Source: Pisolithus tinctorius
Taxonomy: Eukaryota; Basidiomycota; Agaricomycetes; Boletales; Pisolithaceae
Assembly: GCA_024663395.1 (NCBI GenBank)
Contig: JANFAH010000052.1
Location: 62,001-126,000 of the forward strand
Reading direction: 5' to 3'
DNA: 64,000 bases
Below the pieces are notes generated by a model, which worked only from the letters and a program-made list of their open reading frames with translations, had not been told where the DNA came from and searched no databases. The translations under genes and the position numbers were made by a program. This document shows, piece by piece, positions 22,219 through 32,945 of this stretch. Each line of letters begins with the position of its first letter. Position 1 is the first letter of the stretch.

Positions 22219-24707
22219 GTGGTGCAGGACCTGACATATTCTTTCATGTTGGAGCAGGGATTAGGCCACATGTAGTCTCTGTGGATGAGTTCTAGGGTGT
22301 GGTTTTGCCCAAAATGGCCTGCTAGAGGGTGGTCATGCTTGAACCAAAGCACTTGGAGGCAGAGATCATCAATGTCAGGGACAAAGATGTGACCATCAAG
22401 GCCGAGCAGACCATCAGAGTCCAGGGACCACCAAGGCTTAGTCAGGGTTGGGAGGTGGCTGGCAGAGACAGGGTCAGATGGTAGGGTGGAAATGCTGTCA
22501 GAGTGCAAGCACTCAACATTGAAGACCATGGCAGTGCAGAGCACAGGTACCATGAGAGTGGTGGTATGGAGGGATGATGTGAGTTGCTCCTGTGTAAACA
22601 TAGGGTGGAGATTGTGAGGATTTACCTGCACATAGTTCCTATCCCCCCCTTTTGGGTAGATGTCCCAATGTCACATAAGTGCATTGGGTTTGGCTCCTAG
22701 GCAGCCAGGTTGGAAGTGGATGGAAAGGTTAAACTGTGAAAGGTATTCTGACCAGCAGGCCTGCTGACAAGTGAGAACCTTAGAGGTGGAAAAATACTCA
22801 AGGTTTTTGTGGTCCATCACTGTGTTGACAGGTAAGGCAGAACCTTCTAGGTAATGCCACCAATGGCAGAAGGCCTTGAAGATAGCCAACAGCTCCTTGT
22901 TGTGGGTGTCATAGTTGAGTTCTGACATGGTCATGGTGCAGGAGTAGAAAGTGATGGGGCAGAGTTCACTGTTGGAGCAGGTGAGTGACAAAATGCCAGC
23001 AATGGCATAGTCAGAGGTGTTAGTTTCAACTGTAAGTGGAGCATCAGGAACCCAGTGAGTGAGAATAGGAGTGGAGCTGAAGGCATCCTTCAGGTGGAGG
23101 AAAGCAGAGTGACACTCCTCAGAAAAGTTCCAAGGAGCACCCTTTCACATGAGGTGAGTGAGCAGAATGATGGTGTTGGAGAAGTTATTAATGAATCATC
23201 TGTAGAAATTTGTGAAGCTAAGGAAGGACTGGATGTCTCACACCTTCTGTGGCTCAGGCCAGTCATGGACTGCCTGAACCTTCTCAGCAGACATGGTGAG
23301 ACTGGAGGGAGAGAGAATATAACTGAGGTACTTGATGGAGTTGGAGTGGAACTCACACTTTTCCAGCTTGGCATGGAGACCATGCTTTTGAAGGCAGTGG
23401 AGTACATCTTTTATGTGTTTGTGGTGTGACTCCATGTCCTGTGAATAGATTAGGATGTCATTGAGGTATACCACAATGCAGACATTGAGCATGTCTGCAA
23501 AGATGCTGTTGACAAAACACTGGAAAACTGCAGGTGCATTAGTCAGACCAAAGGGCATTACCCACCACTCATAAGAACCATAATGAGTGCAGAAAGCAGT
23601 TTTCCATTCATCTCCATCTGTGATGTGGACCAGATGATGGGCATGGCAGAGGTTGATCTTGGTGTAGACTTTAGTGGAGCTTGGAGAGCCAAGTAAGTCA
23701 GAGATGAGTGGCAGCAGATAGTGATCTTTTTTTGTGATTTTATTGAGGCCTCAATAGTCTACACAGAGGCAGAGTGAACTGTCCTTCTTCTTTACAAAGA
23801 GGACAGGGGCACCATGAGCAGAGGTGGACTGCTTGATGAAACTGTAGCCAAGATGCTCGTCAATGAAGGTGTGGAGAGCTTCAAGCTCTGGAAGAGACAG
23901 AGAGTAGATCATGCCAATGGGCAGAGAAGCTCCTTCCTCAAGGTTGATCTTGAGATTGAATGAGTAGTGTGGCAGAAGTTTGGTAGCCTTGTCTTTGCTA
24001 AAGACATTAGCAAACTCACAATACTCAGGAGGGACCAAGGAGAGGTCAGGAGATGGAGAAGAAGCAGAGGACACATGAAGCTTCACATCATCAGCAGAGA
24101 GCTGCAAGCAGAACTATCTAGAACCAGGCAGAGCGCAGGCTCTGACATATGCAGCAGCATTGATGAGTGAGACAAGTGGAGCAGAGCACAGCAAGTCTGT
24201 CAGAGTTGCAGTTGGAGCTGCAGATGGAGTGGAGGGTGTCAGATCTGGAGCAGAGGTTGCAGCAGAAGGTGATGAAGGTGCCTGGGGTGTTGGCATTCCC
24301 TGTAATGGTGGTTTGAATGATATACTGCCCAATACCCAGTCAATTGACAGATTGAAGCAGGTGAGCCAGTTGTGTCCTAGTACCAGCAAACATGAAGAAT
24401 CCAACAGAGTAACATAAAATGAAACAGAGTTGATATCACCAGAAGGAAAGCAGAGGGAAAGATCTACTTCTTGGGAAATGACAGCATTTGTACTACCATC
24501 AAACAAGCAGAGTGGAATTGGCAGAGAAACAGAGGAAACAGGAATAGCATATTTTTTGATTATGGACAGGTCTACAAAACAATGAGAAGAGCTGGAATCA
24601 ATCAATGCAGAAAAAGTATCAACAGAATAATCAAGAAGAGTTACAGATGGAAGTAAAGAAGTGGGACTAGAGAGAGCAAACACATTGAGTTGGATGTCTG
24701 GTTGCAC
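22219..24707 (-). pseudogene. Gypsy element A, protease to integrase zinc domain (proximal half of pol)
   Basis: Reading leftward: protease region with SALIDSSSSHCFVD (DSS where a D-S/T-G triad is expected) and GHNWL; RT with LSLPELEALHTFIDEHL, VLFVKKKDSSLCLCVDY, YEWWVMPFGLTNAP and the active site YLNDILIY. The first catalytic Asp of the YxDD box is Asn, so RT is dead. RNase H follows (TSDYAIAGIL, ELNYDTHNKELL, VMDHKNLEYF). Then comes the zinc domain HDHPLAGHFGQNHTLELI ending RSCTT at 22219, where B is inserted. TGA stops sit at conserved Arg sites. The same family is present at 48705-50300. Confidence 0.9.
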
Positions 24708-24760
24708 ACAGTTGGGATCAATGCTTCCTCCAGGCTGTGCAAGCTCCCTGGAGAAGTGGA

Positions 24761-26027
24761 CTAATTTTTTGGCTCTGCCTTCTCCATGGGCAGAGGAGGC
24801 AGAGTTCCAGCCATAGCTGCATGGGCTTTGGCTGTGTGAGAGGTAGACTTGGGACAGTCCTTAGTGGAGTGGCCAGCCTTGCCACAGAAGAGGCAGAGGT
24901 TATTTTTCATCCTATGCTGGCATTCAGCAGAGGTGAGTTTGCCATCCTTGCCCAGAAGGTGGGCAATGTTGGACTTGGGCAGATCTTTCTGTTTGCCCTT
25001 GCCCTTGGCATCAGACTTTGGAGCAGAGGCAGACAATGATGACTTAGACTTGTTGTCAGAGTTGGAAGACTGTGACTTGTCAGTGGCAGACTTGGTGGTG
25101 TGCAAAACTTCTGCTTTGTGTTCCCAGTAGCATGCATTGATGGTTTGGGTGAGTTTGCAGAGTTGTGCAAGGGTAGAAGGTTTTCTGATGCAAGCAATCT
25201 TGTCTTTGATGTGGTCTGGAAGTCCACTATAGAAGTGGTGGCAGAGTGCACCAACACCATAGTCCTTGACTTGTGAAGCCCAGCAATTGAACTCCATGAC
25301 ATACTTTGTAATTCGAGAACCATCTTTCATAGTGAGGTTCTTGAGTTGTTGGACAGCATCCACTATGGTGTCATGTGGACCAAAGTTAGTTGTGAGCTCA
25401 TGCAAGAACTTGTGATAGTTGTCCATCCAGAGCAGGCAGTCATAGCCTTTGGGGTTTAGCAGATCTGGCTTGAACCAAGCCAGAGCCATTCCCTTCAAGT
25501 AGGACTGAGTGAAGGTCACCTTTGCTCTGTTGGAGCAGAATGCACAGGGGCAGTCTTGAAAGTTCAGCTCACATTGAATGAGGAACTCATGAAGTTTCTT
25601 TGGGTCAGAGCTGTTGAAGGTGTCAGGCTCATGGACTTTGGTTTTTGGAGCAGAGTCCCCAGTGCACAAACTAGACCATGCAAGTGCATGGACAGCTCTA
25701 GCAAGAGCTACAAGGGGATCCTTTGGTGGCTCAGCCAGGTCTTCAGGGATATCCCCATCACCACTGCCCCTGCCATCAGGATCACCATCAGGATCATCAG
25801 GGTTGGGGTCAGGTCCATCATCTCAGTTATGAGGAGATGGAGTATGGAAGGTTGTTGGGTGGAGGTTGGAGCAACCAGCTTGTGAAGTGCTTTTGCCTTC
25901 AGCATGAGAGTGGCATCAAGCAGAGAAGGATTGGAATTGTTCAATGACTGAAGGAAGATGACATGGATTAGCTAGTGCTGCAGTGAGGTTCTCAGTGACC
26001 TCTCTCTGGGATTGAGCTTGAGTTCTC
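24761..26027 (-). pseudogene. Gypsy element A gag
   Basis: From an ATG near 26027 (MRTQAQSQREVTENL), through a frame change near 25700, to 24761. Includes an acidic proline/aspartate linker, the capsid core (DPKKLHEFLIQCELNFQDCP, LKGMALAWFKPDLL, PHDTIVDAVQQLKNLTM), a serine/lysine-rich linker and a CCHC knuckle CLFCGKAGHSTKDCP near 24870-24830. Order and size are typical of Ty3/gypsy gag. The gag start is only ~60 bp from the LTR boundary at 26091. Confidence 0.85.
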
Positions 26028-26090
26028 ATAATGGTGTAAGTTTTTTGGAAGGCAGAAAACAAGATCATACAAGTGTGAGTACAAATATAC

Positions 26091-27562
26091 TGTCAAGTCT
26101 GGGCCTACTCTGACCAACTCCAATGCTAGGCAAAGTCTGGGGAGAGGTTCAGAAGCAAGTCTGACACAGAGGAACTGAACTCCAACTAGTGGAGGGTCAG
26201 CAGGGACAAAGTCCACTGAGATGAAGGTGGAGCAGAGTGAGGGTGTTGGGTTTAGCTCATGTGCTACCCCCTTGCATGATCTCAGCCCTCATATTTCAGA
26301 GGGAGAGGACAGATGGATAGTTGGAGGTAACTCTGACAGACAGAAGACAGAGACAGAGGGAGTAGGAACTAAGTTGATATTCATACTGAAGAACAGCAGA
26401 GTACGATACATGCTTTTATACTGTTACAGAGGTACAGTAATCAGAATCAGAACTGACATATGGAGACTCAAAACTTCAAGTAAAACTTCCTAGATGATGA
26501 ATGAAGGGAAGATGGAGGACATATGACAGGTAACATAGGACACCCCAAAAAGGAAACAGTCCAGGCACTGTGTCATAACTGTGCATTCACTCTAAGTCCT
26601 TACTCACTCTGCACCCTCTTCCACTGGTCATTCACTCACTCCACACCAACTCCACCCAACTTCTGTCAGTTGCGAACCATCTCCACTCTGACTGCTGTCA
26701 GACTTGTGTTGCTCTCCTACTGGACTGGGTGGACCATTCTCTGAGGGGTCATGTGACTACCTTCAGACTTCTCCCTGACAGCATGCAGTCAGGTACTCTG
26801 CAGTGCATGCACTGCATGGTCCAGAGCCTGGACTGTTTCCTTTTCTGGATGTTCTATGTTACCTGTTTGTATGTCCTCTGTCTACCCTTCATTTGTCATC
26901 TAGGAAGTTTTTACTTGAAAATTTCTGGGTCTCCATATGTCAGTTCCAATTCCAGTTACTGTACCTTTGTAGTAGTATAAAAGCATGTATCATACTCCAC
27001 CATTCCTCAGTATGAATATCAACTTAGTTCCTACTCCCTCTGTTTCCAACTTCTGCCTGTTGGAGTTATCTCTGACTCTCTGTCTGTACTCTCCCTCTGA
27101 AATATGAGGGCTGAGATCATGTAAGGGGGTAGCACACAAGCTAAACCTGATGCCCTCACTCCACTCCACCTTTGTCTTGGCAGACTTTGTTCCTGCCAAT
27201 GCTCCACCAGTTGGAATTCTGCTTTCTTGTGTCAGACTTGCTTCCAAACCCTTCTCTAGGCCTTATATAGCATCAGAGTTGGTTGGAGTAGGCCTGGACT
27301 TGACACACTGGACCATGCAGTGCATATGCTGCAGAGTACCTGACTGTGCACTGTCAGGGAGAAGTCCAAAGGGTAGTCACATGACCCCTCAGGGAATGGT
27401 CTGCATGGTCCAGTAGGAGAGCAGTACAAGTCCAACAGTAGTCAGAGTGGAGATGGTTTGTAAATGACAGAAGGTGGGCAGAGTTGGTGTGGAGTGAGTG
27501 AATGACCAGCAGAAAAGGGTGTGGAGTGAGTGAGGACCTAGAATGAATGCATGGTCATGACA
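26091..27562 (-). mobile_element. 5' LTR of element A, interrupted by an inverted LTR of the same family
   Basis: 26091-26570 plus 27306-27562 together give ~732 bp, matching solo LTR E (735 bp). It starts TGTCAAG and ends TCATGACA on the plus strand. No 5-bp duplication flanks it (tatac and ctggc), as expected if its right side is the outer edge of A. The intervening 26571-27305 is a separate insertion. Confidence 0.85.
26571..27305 (+). mobile_element. Solo LTR (735 bp) in opposite orientation, inserted in the LTR of A
   Basis: TGTCATAACTG...GGACTTGACA, exactly 735 bp, reverse complement of element E's sequence, flanked by cactg on both sides (26566-26570 and 27306-27310). It shows that the family inserted into its own LTR. 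Confidence 0.92.
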
Positions 27563-27930
27563 CTGGCAAAGAGAAGTTTAGAGAAAGGCAAATAAGTCAA
27601 ATAAGTCAAATAAGTATGGTGACAGCACAACAATTTTAAAAAAATCTTAACATGAGCCAAATTCATGATGCAGAGGCTAACTTGTCTAAAATAGTGTGAT
27701 TGCTGGGTGGGAACATGAACATCCATGATCCTACTACCAGAAGATTTTAAGCAATGTGACTGAAGCTGTGAGGGTGATATCAGCAAAAATTCCACTTGCT
27801 AACCTCACTGGCAGACCTGGTCTAAGTAACATGGGGCTCAATGCATCCAGCCTGTCATTGCATGAGTACCTTGACATTCTCTTGAGGATTGAGCCCACCA
27901 TGGATGAGTTTTCAATATATGTGTTTGACC
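27563..27930. other. Unassigned sequence with short aaataagtc triplication
   Basis: 27590-27620 holds three tandem copies of the 9-mer caaataagt. The rest has no gene I can support. A short open frame at 27756-28064 overlaps the start of the next repeat. Confidence 0.4.
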
Positions 27931-28400
27931 CTTTTCATTTCTGGTCACATGACACTTATGTCATCATGACTCTTACATTCCAGATCATCACCATCATCAT
28001 TATCACTACATGGGCCATAGTCTGGGTTGTCCACCATCCATGGGAGAGGTTGGTTATGGTCTAGAGCCTGCACAGCATTGTTGCTGCACTCTGATTGCTT
28101 ACTTGTATGCTTCCCTTGTCCTGTTTCTCATTTATACTTGTATAGTATGTTGCCTTGTCTTGTTCCCTCACCATCAGTATTTCCCCCTCACTGTGTGTGA
28201 TTGTGCAGCTGGTTTGGGCCTTGCTTCCTGTGCTACTAAGTCATGCTGACTTGTTTCTATTTCATCAATGACTGTCCACAGCAATCTACTATTTACAGAG
28301 TCATTGTATGCCCTCCCTGGGAGGGTATATAAGTAGAACCATGATACTCTGTAACTATAGTTTTTCACTACCTTGCAAATCCCCATATCATTGCTCTCTT
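27930..28400 (+). repeat. Inverted LTR-like repeat pair J, copy 1
   Basis: Starts near ttctggtcacatgac, ends near accttgcaaatcccc, with a TATA motif (gggtatataagtag, ~28323-28336). The reverse complement is at about 31560-32030. Copies share the word tggtttgggccttg and the promoter-like end. Probably LTRs of an otherwise unrecognised element; their inverted arrangement means they are not the two ends of one ordinary LTR element. Confidence 0.6.
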
Positions 28401-28489
28401 CTTGCCTCCTCAGTGTTGGAATGGTCTTCCCTCCTGAAGGAGTCTACCAAAGTCAGCATCACTTGAGGATCCATAGGGGTTACGAAAAG

Positions 28490-29025
28490 TTTGGCCTGTA
28501 GTGTGTCTCTCCTTTGCTTTGTGTCTAGTGCACATGACAAAGTCACTGCATCAGAGCATAACAAAAGTACAAAACTCTGCAGATTTTACAGAGCTCAATG
28601 GTCTCAAGACTTCTCACTTTCATGGTTCCTTTGCACTATCAAACATGGAACTACACCCTTCTTATCTCAATCAAATCCATCAGTCTATAGGTAGCCACTA
28701 GGCTGTAAAATCCTCCCTAGATCACTCCTACACTGACAGGTTACCTTTGGGTTATAATTCCTCCCTCAGCCTTCATTCACACTTCTTGTCAAAGTGTCTT
28801 CACCCTCTTGTAAACCCCCTGTACCACCTCCTCACCCTAGAGGACTGTTTGGAAGAGGTCTTGGAGTCAGGCCACCTCTACCCCCACACCCAACCACTGC
28901 TTTTCTGTCCCAATACTGTGAGACAGAGGTCATCCCAAGTTCTGAAGAAGACAATGTATCAGTGTCACACACCAAAGGTGTTTGGTGATGTGGACATGGA
29001 TACTGCTGATGAATGGAGATGAAGC
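28490..29025 (+). pseudogene. Unrecognised gag-like open stretch after repeat J
   Basis: A frame with few stops runs through LVHMTKSLHQSITKVQNSADF, FHGSFALSNMELHPSYLN and (after a frame change) RGLFGRGLGVRPPLPPHP, ending VDMDTADEW. The proline-rich and acidic tail and its position after an LTR-like repeat suggest a retroelement gag start. Family not recognised. The stretch 28970-29150 also resembles repeat 'a'. Confidence 0.3.
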
Positions 29026-29157
29026 CTATAGCCCTCATGTGAAGAACAACAGCCAGGGATATTGGCAGTCATCCATTGCACAAGAACAAGTCATCAATGC
29101 CAAAGAGAAAGGAAGGAACTGAGTTAAGCACCAATAAAAATTCTTAAGTACCTGTTG

Positions 29158-29500
29158 TCACACACCAAAGGTGTTGTGGACATGGTTACAGCTGACTCTG
29201 CCTAACTCATTGATGAGTTGCACACAATGCCATGCCATGCATGTGAAGACTAAAGCCCTCATGCATAGAAAGACTGCTGGACATTAGCAGTCATCTGTCA
29301 CACAAGAACAAGTCATCAGTGCTAAAGAGAAAAGAGGAAGCAAGTTAAGTGTGCATCAAAGGTTTTTAGTGCCTGTGTATGGCATTCTGGTTTTTGTCAT
29401 ATCTCCACCATTTCCAAAGATATTGACTCCATTCTCACACTTGCTTGAAGTGCTCAGCCATAGAGGATCCTCACACCCTATGCATTTCTACTAGTGACAT
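29158..29500 (+). repeat. Dispersed repeat 'a', copy 2
   Basis: Close match to 4660-5040, with a ~30-bp deletion (attctgccttccaaatttgg missing near 29462). Confidence 0.7.
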
Positions 29501-30396
29501 GTATTGAGTTAATTAGCATTGGTAGAATGTCAGGGTCAGGGTCTAGGCCATGGATGAACTCAGGTATGATGTTGTCAAATTGGATGGCTTGTTTGACAAT
29601 GCTGGCAATGATAGCATTGCTCTCCAGGGAGTCCAGGAGGGTGAAGTTTTCAAGGGTGCATATGTAGGTAGGGGTGGGCTGGATGGAGAGGAGCATGAAT
29701 GCTGTGATCTCTGGGGTGGAGATAACCTGCAGGTTTACTAGGAAGGTGATGGCATCCTGGGATAGGCCAGAGACAAGGAAGTGCCAGGGTGATGGGCTAC
29801 ATTCTGTGGTAAAAGTACTGTCCTCCTGGGGGGTGGTGATGATGAGGGTCATGGATGCTTCCTGGCCAATTACATGTTGGACTAGGGTCTTGAGTTTCGA
29901 CCAAGTAGCCTCTGCATCAGGCTTGAATTTGGCTCTCCATGGCCTGATCCAGGCTTTAGGGCCTGGTTTATTTGTCCAGGTGGTTAGAAACATTTTGTCG
30001 AGGCCTCTAGTGACTTGGTCACATAGTTGGGGTACTGGGAAACTGTTTGGGGGGTGAGGGGTGATTTCAGTGGCAGGGACAGCTGACATATAGTTAGACA
30101 TGAGGAGGGGTCCCAGGTATGGGGAGGGGCACACCTATGTGTGCTTGGGGTGTAGGCAGTAGTGGTTCCATTAGGGTAACAGGAAGGGTCATATTGGGTA
30201 ACAGGGGAGGAGGCATGGCTGGTTGAGGTGGCAACTTGACTGGGGAGGGCAGGGTCATGATGTCAAGTGGGACACTGGGTTCATGGTTTAAGGTAGGGGG
30301 TTGTGAGTGTTTCAGGGGACAAGAAGTACCAGAGTGGGAGGGTGTGTGGGGGTGTTTGTTTTCCCTGCTCTTGGTTGTGATGTAGTGGTCACTCAT
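29478..30396 (-). pseudogene. Retroelement ORF1-like protein fragment
   Basis: Two overlapping minus frames. 30396-30094 is proline-rich (PPQPAMPPPLLP). 30134-29478 is a globular part with NKPGPKAWIRPWRAKFKPD, WSKLKTLVQHVIGQE, SPSPWHFLVSGLS and PEFIHGLDPDPDILPML. It resembles proteins recurring in agaricomycete genomes next to non-LTR elements, likely an ORF1 or gag. No zinc knuckle is visible. It is in opposite orientation to the LINE RT fragment at 32946, so they are not one intact element. Confidence 0.45.
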
Positions 30397-30399
30397 GAG

Positions 30400-31560
30400 G
30401 ACTGGGGGGAGTGGGCAACACTCTTATATGTATTCTGTTCCTTTGTGGTGGGGCAGTGGTGGTCTTGTGTCAGGGGGATTTTGGACAAAGCAGCAGGGGT
30501 CTTTGTGCAGCATAGTGGTAGCCTTTGTGACTCACATCAATAAGTTTAACAGCAAACAGTCATGTGCAAGGTGGGGGGGTCTGTGGCCAACAGCTGATCA
30601 CTGATAGTCAATGCATAGTTTGTGTAGTTTGCAATTCTTGCTACCATTGCTAATGCCATGTGTTTTTCCTTTTTTGTATGACAAAAGCCATGTGCCACTT
30701 TTCCTGTGGTTGTCAAATACCAAGTTCTGGGGTGTGGTAATCATTTCAGACTCCTGCAGAGAAATTCAAACTCTGCCAAAAATTGCAATAATGGCCTTTT
30801 CTGTTGACACTACCTATAGGCAACTACAGGCTGTCAGTACTATAGAATACTAAGTGCTTACCATCAATCTACTCAGGGAATAGCCAAGAAATTGTACCAC
30901 TGTAGTGCGCTCTAAGCACTTATGTAAGCAACCATTTTCCTACTGCTACACTACACAATCTGAGTGTAAATCCTTCCCCTGCAGCCCTGTCATCAGCCTA
31001 TCAATGAACAGGTCACATTGGGCCACACCAAGCCCATACTGTGTGATGTTTTGATCTAATCACTCAGATAATAACAGCATTTTGGACACATTTTGGACTG
31101 ATCTTTGCATGTTGTGGTGAGATCTCATCTCTCCCTTCATGGATACAGGTTTTTCCCTCCATTTAAGTGCACTCTTGGGTGTGATAACTGGATTTTCCAA
31201 CTGATAAGGGCTGCTACAGGTGATTTGTCCATGTTGTCCCCTGATCCTTGGCAGTTTTGGTGTGATCTCTCCTCTCCAATCATAGATGCAAGCTGTTCCA
31301 CTGCATTTGAACACATTTTTGGATGTTTTTCAACTGATCAAAAGGAGGCTGGCTGAAGGTGGTGGGATTTGGGTTCACACAGGGTGTTATGCTCTGATGC
31401 ACTGACTTCATCAAATGGACTAGGCACAAATGGATGGAGGGACACACTATGGGCCAAACTTATTGTAATCCCTATTGCTCCCCTACTGATCCTGACCTTG
31501 ATAGATTCCCTCCATTAGGAGTATACACCCAATGCCAGGAAATGAGAAGAGTGGATGTAT
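30400..31560. other. Unassigned CpG-poor sequence
   Basis: No recognisable gene. Short open frames only. The words ttcccctcc/tttggacacattttggac recur locally, and no clear repeat boundary is visible. Confidence 0.4.
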
Positions 31561-32030
31561 TTCATGGGGAATTGCAAGGTAGCAAAAAGCTAAGGCTACA
31601 GAGTATTGTACCTCTAACTATATACCCCCTGAGGAGGGTGCACAATAACTCTGTAAGTAGTCAATTGCTGTGGACAGTAAGTGATGAAATAGAAATGAGT
31701 CAGTATGACTTAGTGGAAAGGGGGTCAAGGCCCAAACCAGCTGCACAATCAGACATGTGCAGCAAGGGGGCAGAGTCATGATGGATGTGAAACAAATCAA
31801 ATATACTATACAGTGGTAAAGGGGAATGAGACAAGGTAATCTTACAAGAAAGCAATCAAAGCACAGCAATGATGCTGTGGAGTCTCTTCTAGACCAACCT
31901 CCCCTTCCACAGATGCTGTATGACCAGACCACAGCCCAAATGGTGGTAACAGCAATGGCAATGGCCTGGAAGACCAAACACATGAACATGTATTTGTCAT
32001 GTGACCAGAAATGGTAAGGGGGCAGCTTGA
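31560..32030 (-). repeat. Inverted LTR-like repeat pair J, copy 2
   Basis: Reverse complement of 27930-28400 with TATA-like actatataccccc at ~31618 (plus). 32030-32740 between this and the next repeat shows no gene. Confidence 0.6.
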
Positions 32031-32739
32031 GGCATAACACAGGGGGTAATGTAAAGGATATCTCATAGACCAACAAGGGACTGGAGTGGAAAATAAATAT
32101 CTTGGTGAGGGTTTCTATTGTCAAGTGGAATTTGTGGTATCAATGTAATTGGTTGCAATGAAGATAGTACTGATAGTTAGGGGTTACAAGCAGGGTGCCA
32201 TGTAGCAGGGTCAAGACCAGTTCCTCTTGATCTGGGGGAGGTGATGTAAGTCAAAGGTTACCAATGGGGTATGGACATCTAGGGAGTGTGATGGGGAAGT
32301 CCTGGACAACCCTCCTTGCCAGGGGTAGCCAAATGCCCCCCTGCCAGTGGTAGTGGGAGGCTGCAAAGCAGCTGCAAGCCAAAGGCTCATGATGTATTTG
32401 TAGGGAGTGGCATCCTTGGTTGCTGTAGTAGATGGGTGTATTTCTGGTAGAGGGGATGATGCTCACATCAACTGCTAGGTGAGGGCTTTCAGAAGGTCAC
32501 ACAATGGTAGGGAATGGCAAGGCAGGATGCCTTGTATTCATGCTGCAAGGGTCTGTACTAATGGTCATCTATGGGCAAAGAACTACCTGTGACTTTGTTG
32601 CCATTAAAGGCAACATGGTTGTACTATAGTGGTAGCAGCAGTAGAACTGAAGGGAGGGCTTCCTGGTGCAGGAGGTTCTGCACTCAGGTGGGAGTACATC
32701 TCTGATCAGGGTGACTGGAGACATTGAGGGGGCACTAAA

Positions 32740-32945
32740 AACCTTCAATGCACACTAACTTGCTTCCTCTTTTCTCTTTAGCACTGACAACTTGTTCTTG
32801 TGCAAAGGATGACTGCTCACATCCAGCAGTCCTTCTATGCATGAGGGCTTTAGTCTTCATATGCATGCCATGGCACACAACTTGTCAACAAGTTAGGCAG
32901 AGTCAGCTGTAACCATGTCCACAACACCTTTGGTGTGTGACACCA
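32740..32945 (-). repeat. Dispersed repeat 'a', copy 3 (inverted)
   Basis: Reverse complement of 29158-29370 and 4660-4880. Its right end abuts the LINE fragment exactly where LINE coding begins (32946). Confidence 0.7.

Noticed and set aside
27756..28064. Possible membrane protein (ITIIIITTWAIVWVV)
   Set aside because: Lies in the LTR-like repeat J; hydrophobic words come from a T/A-rich strand and are not kept in the inverted copy's frame.
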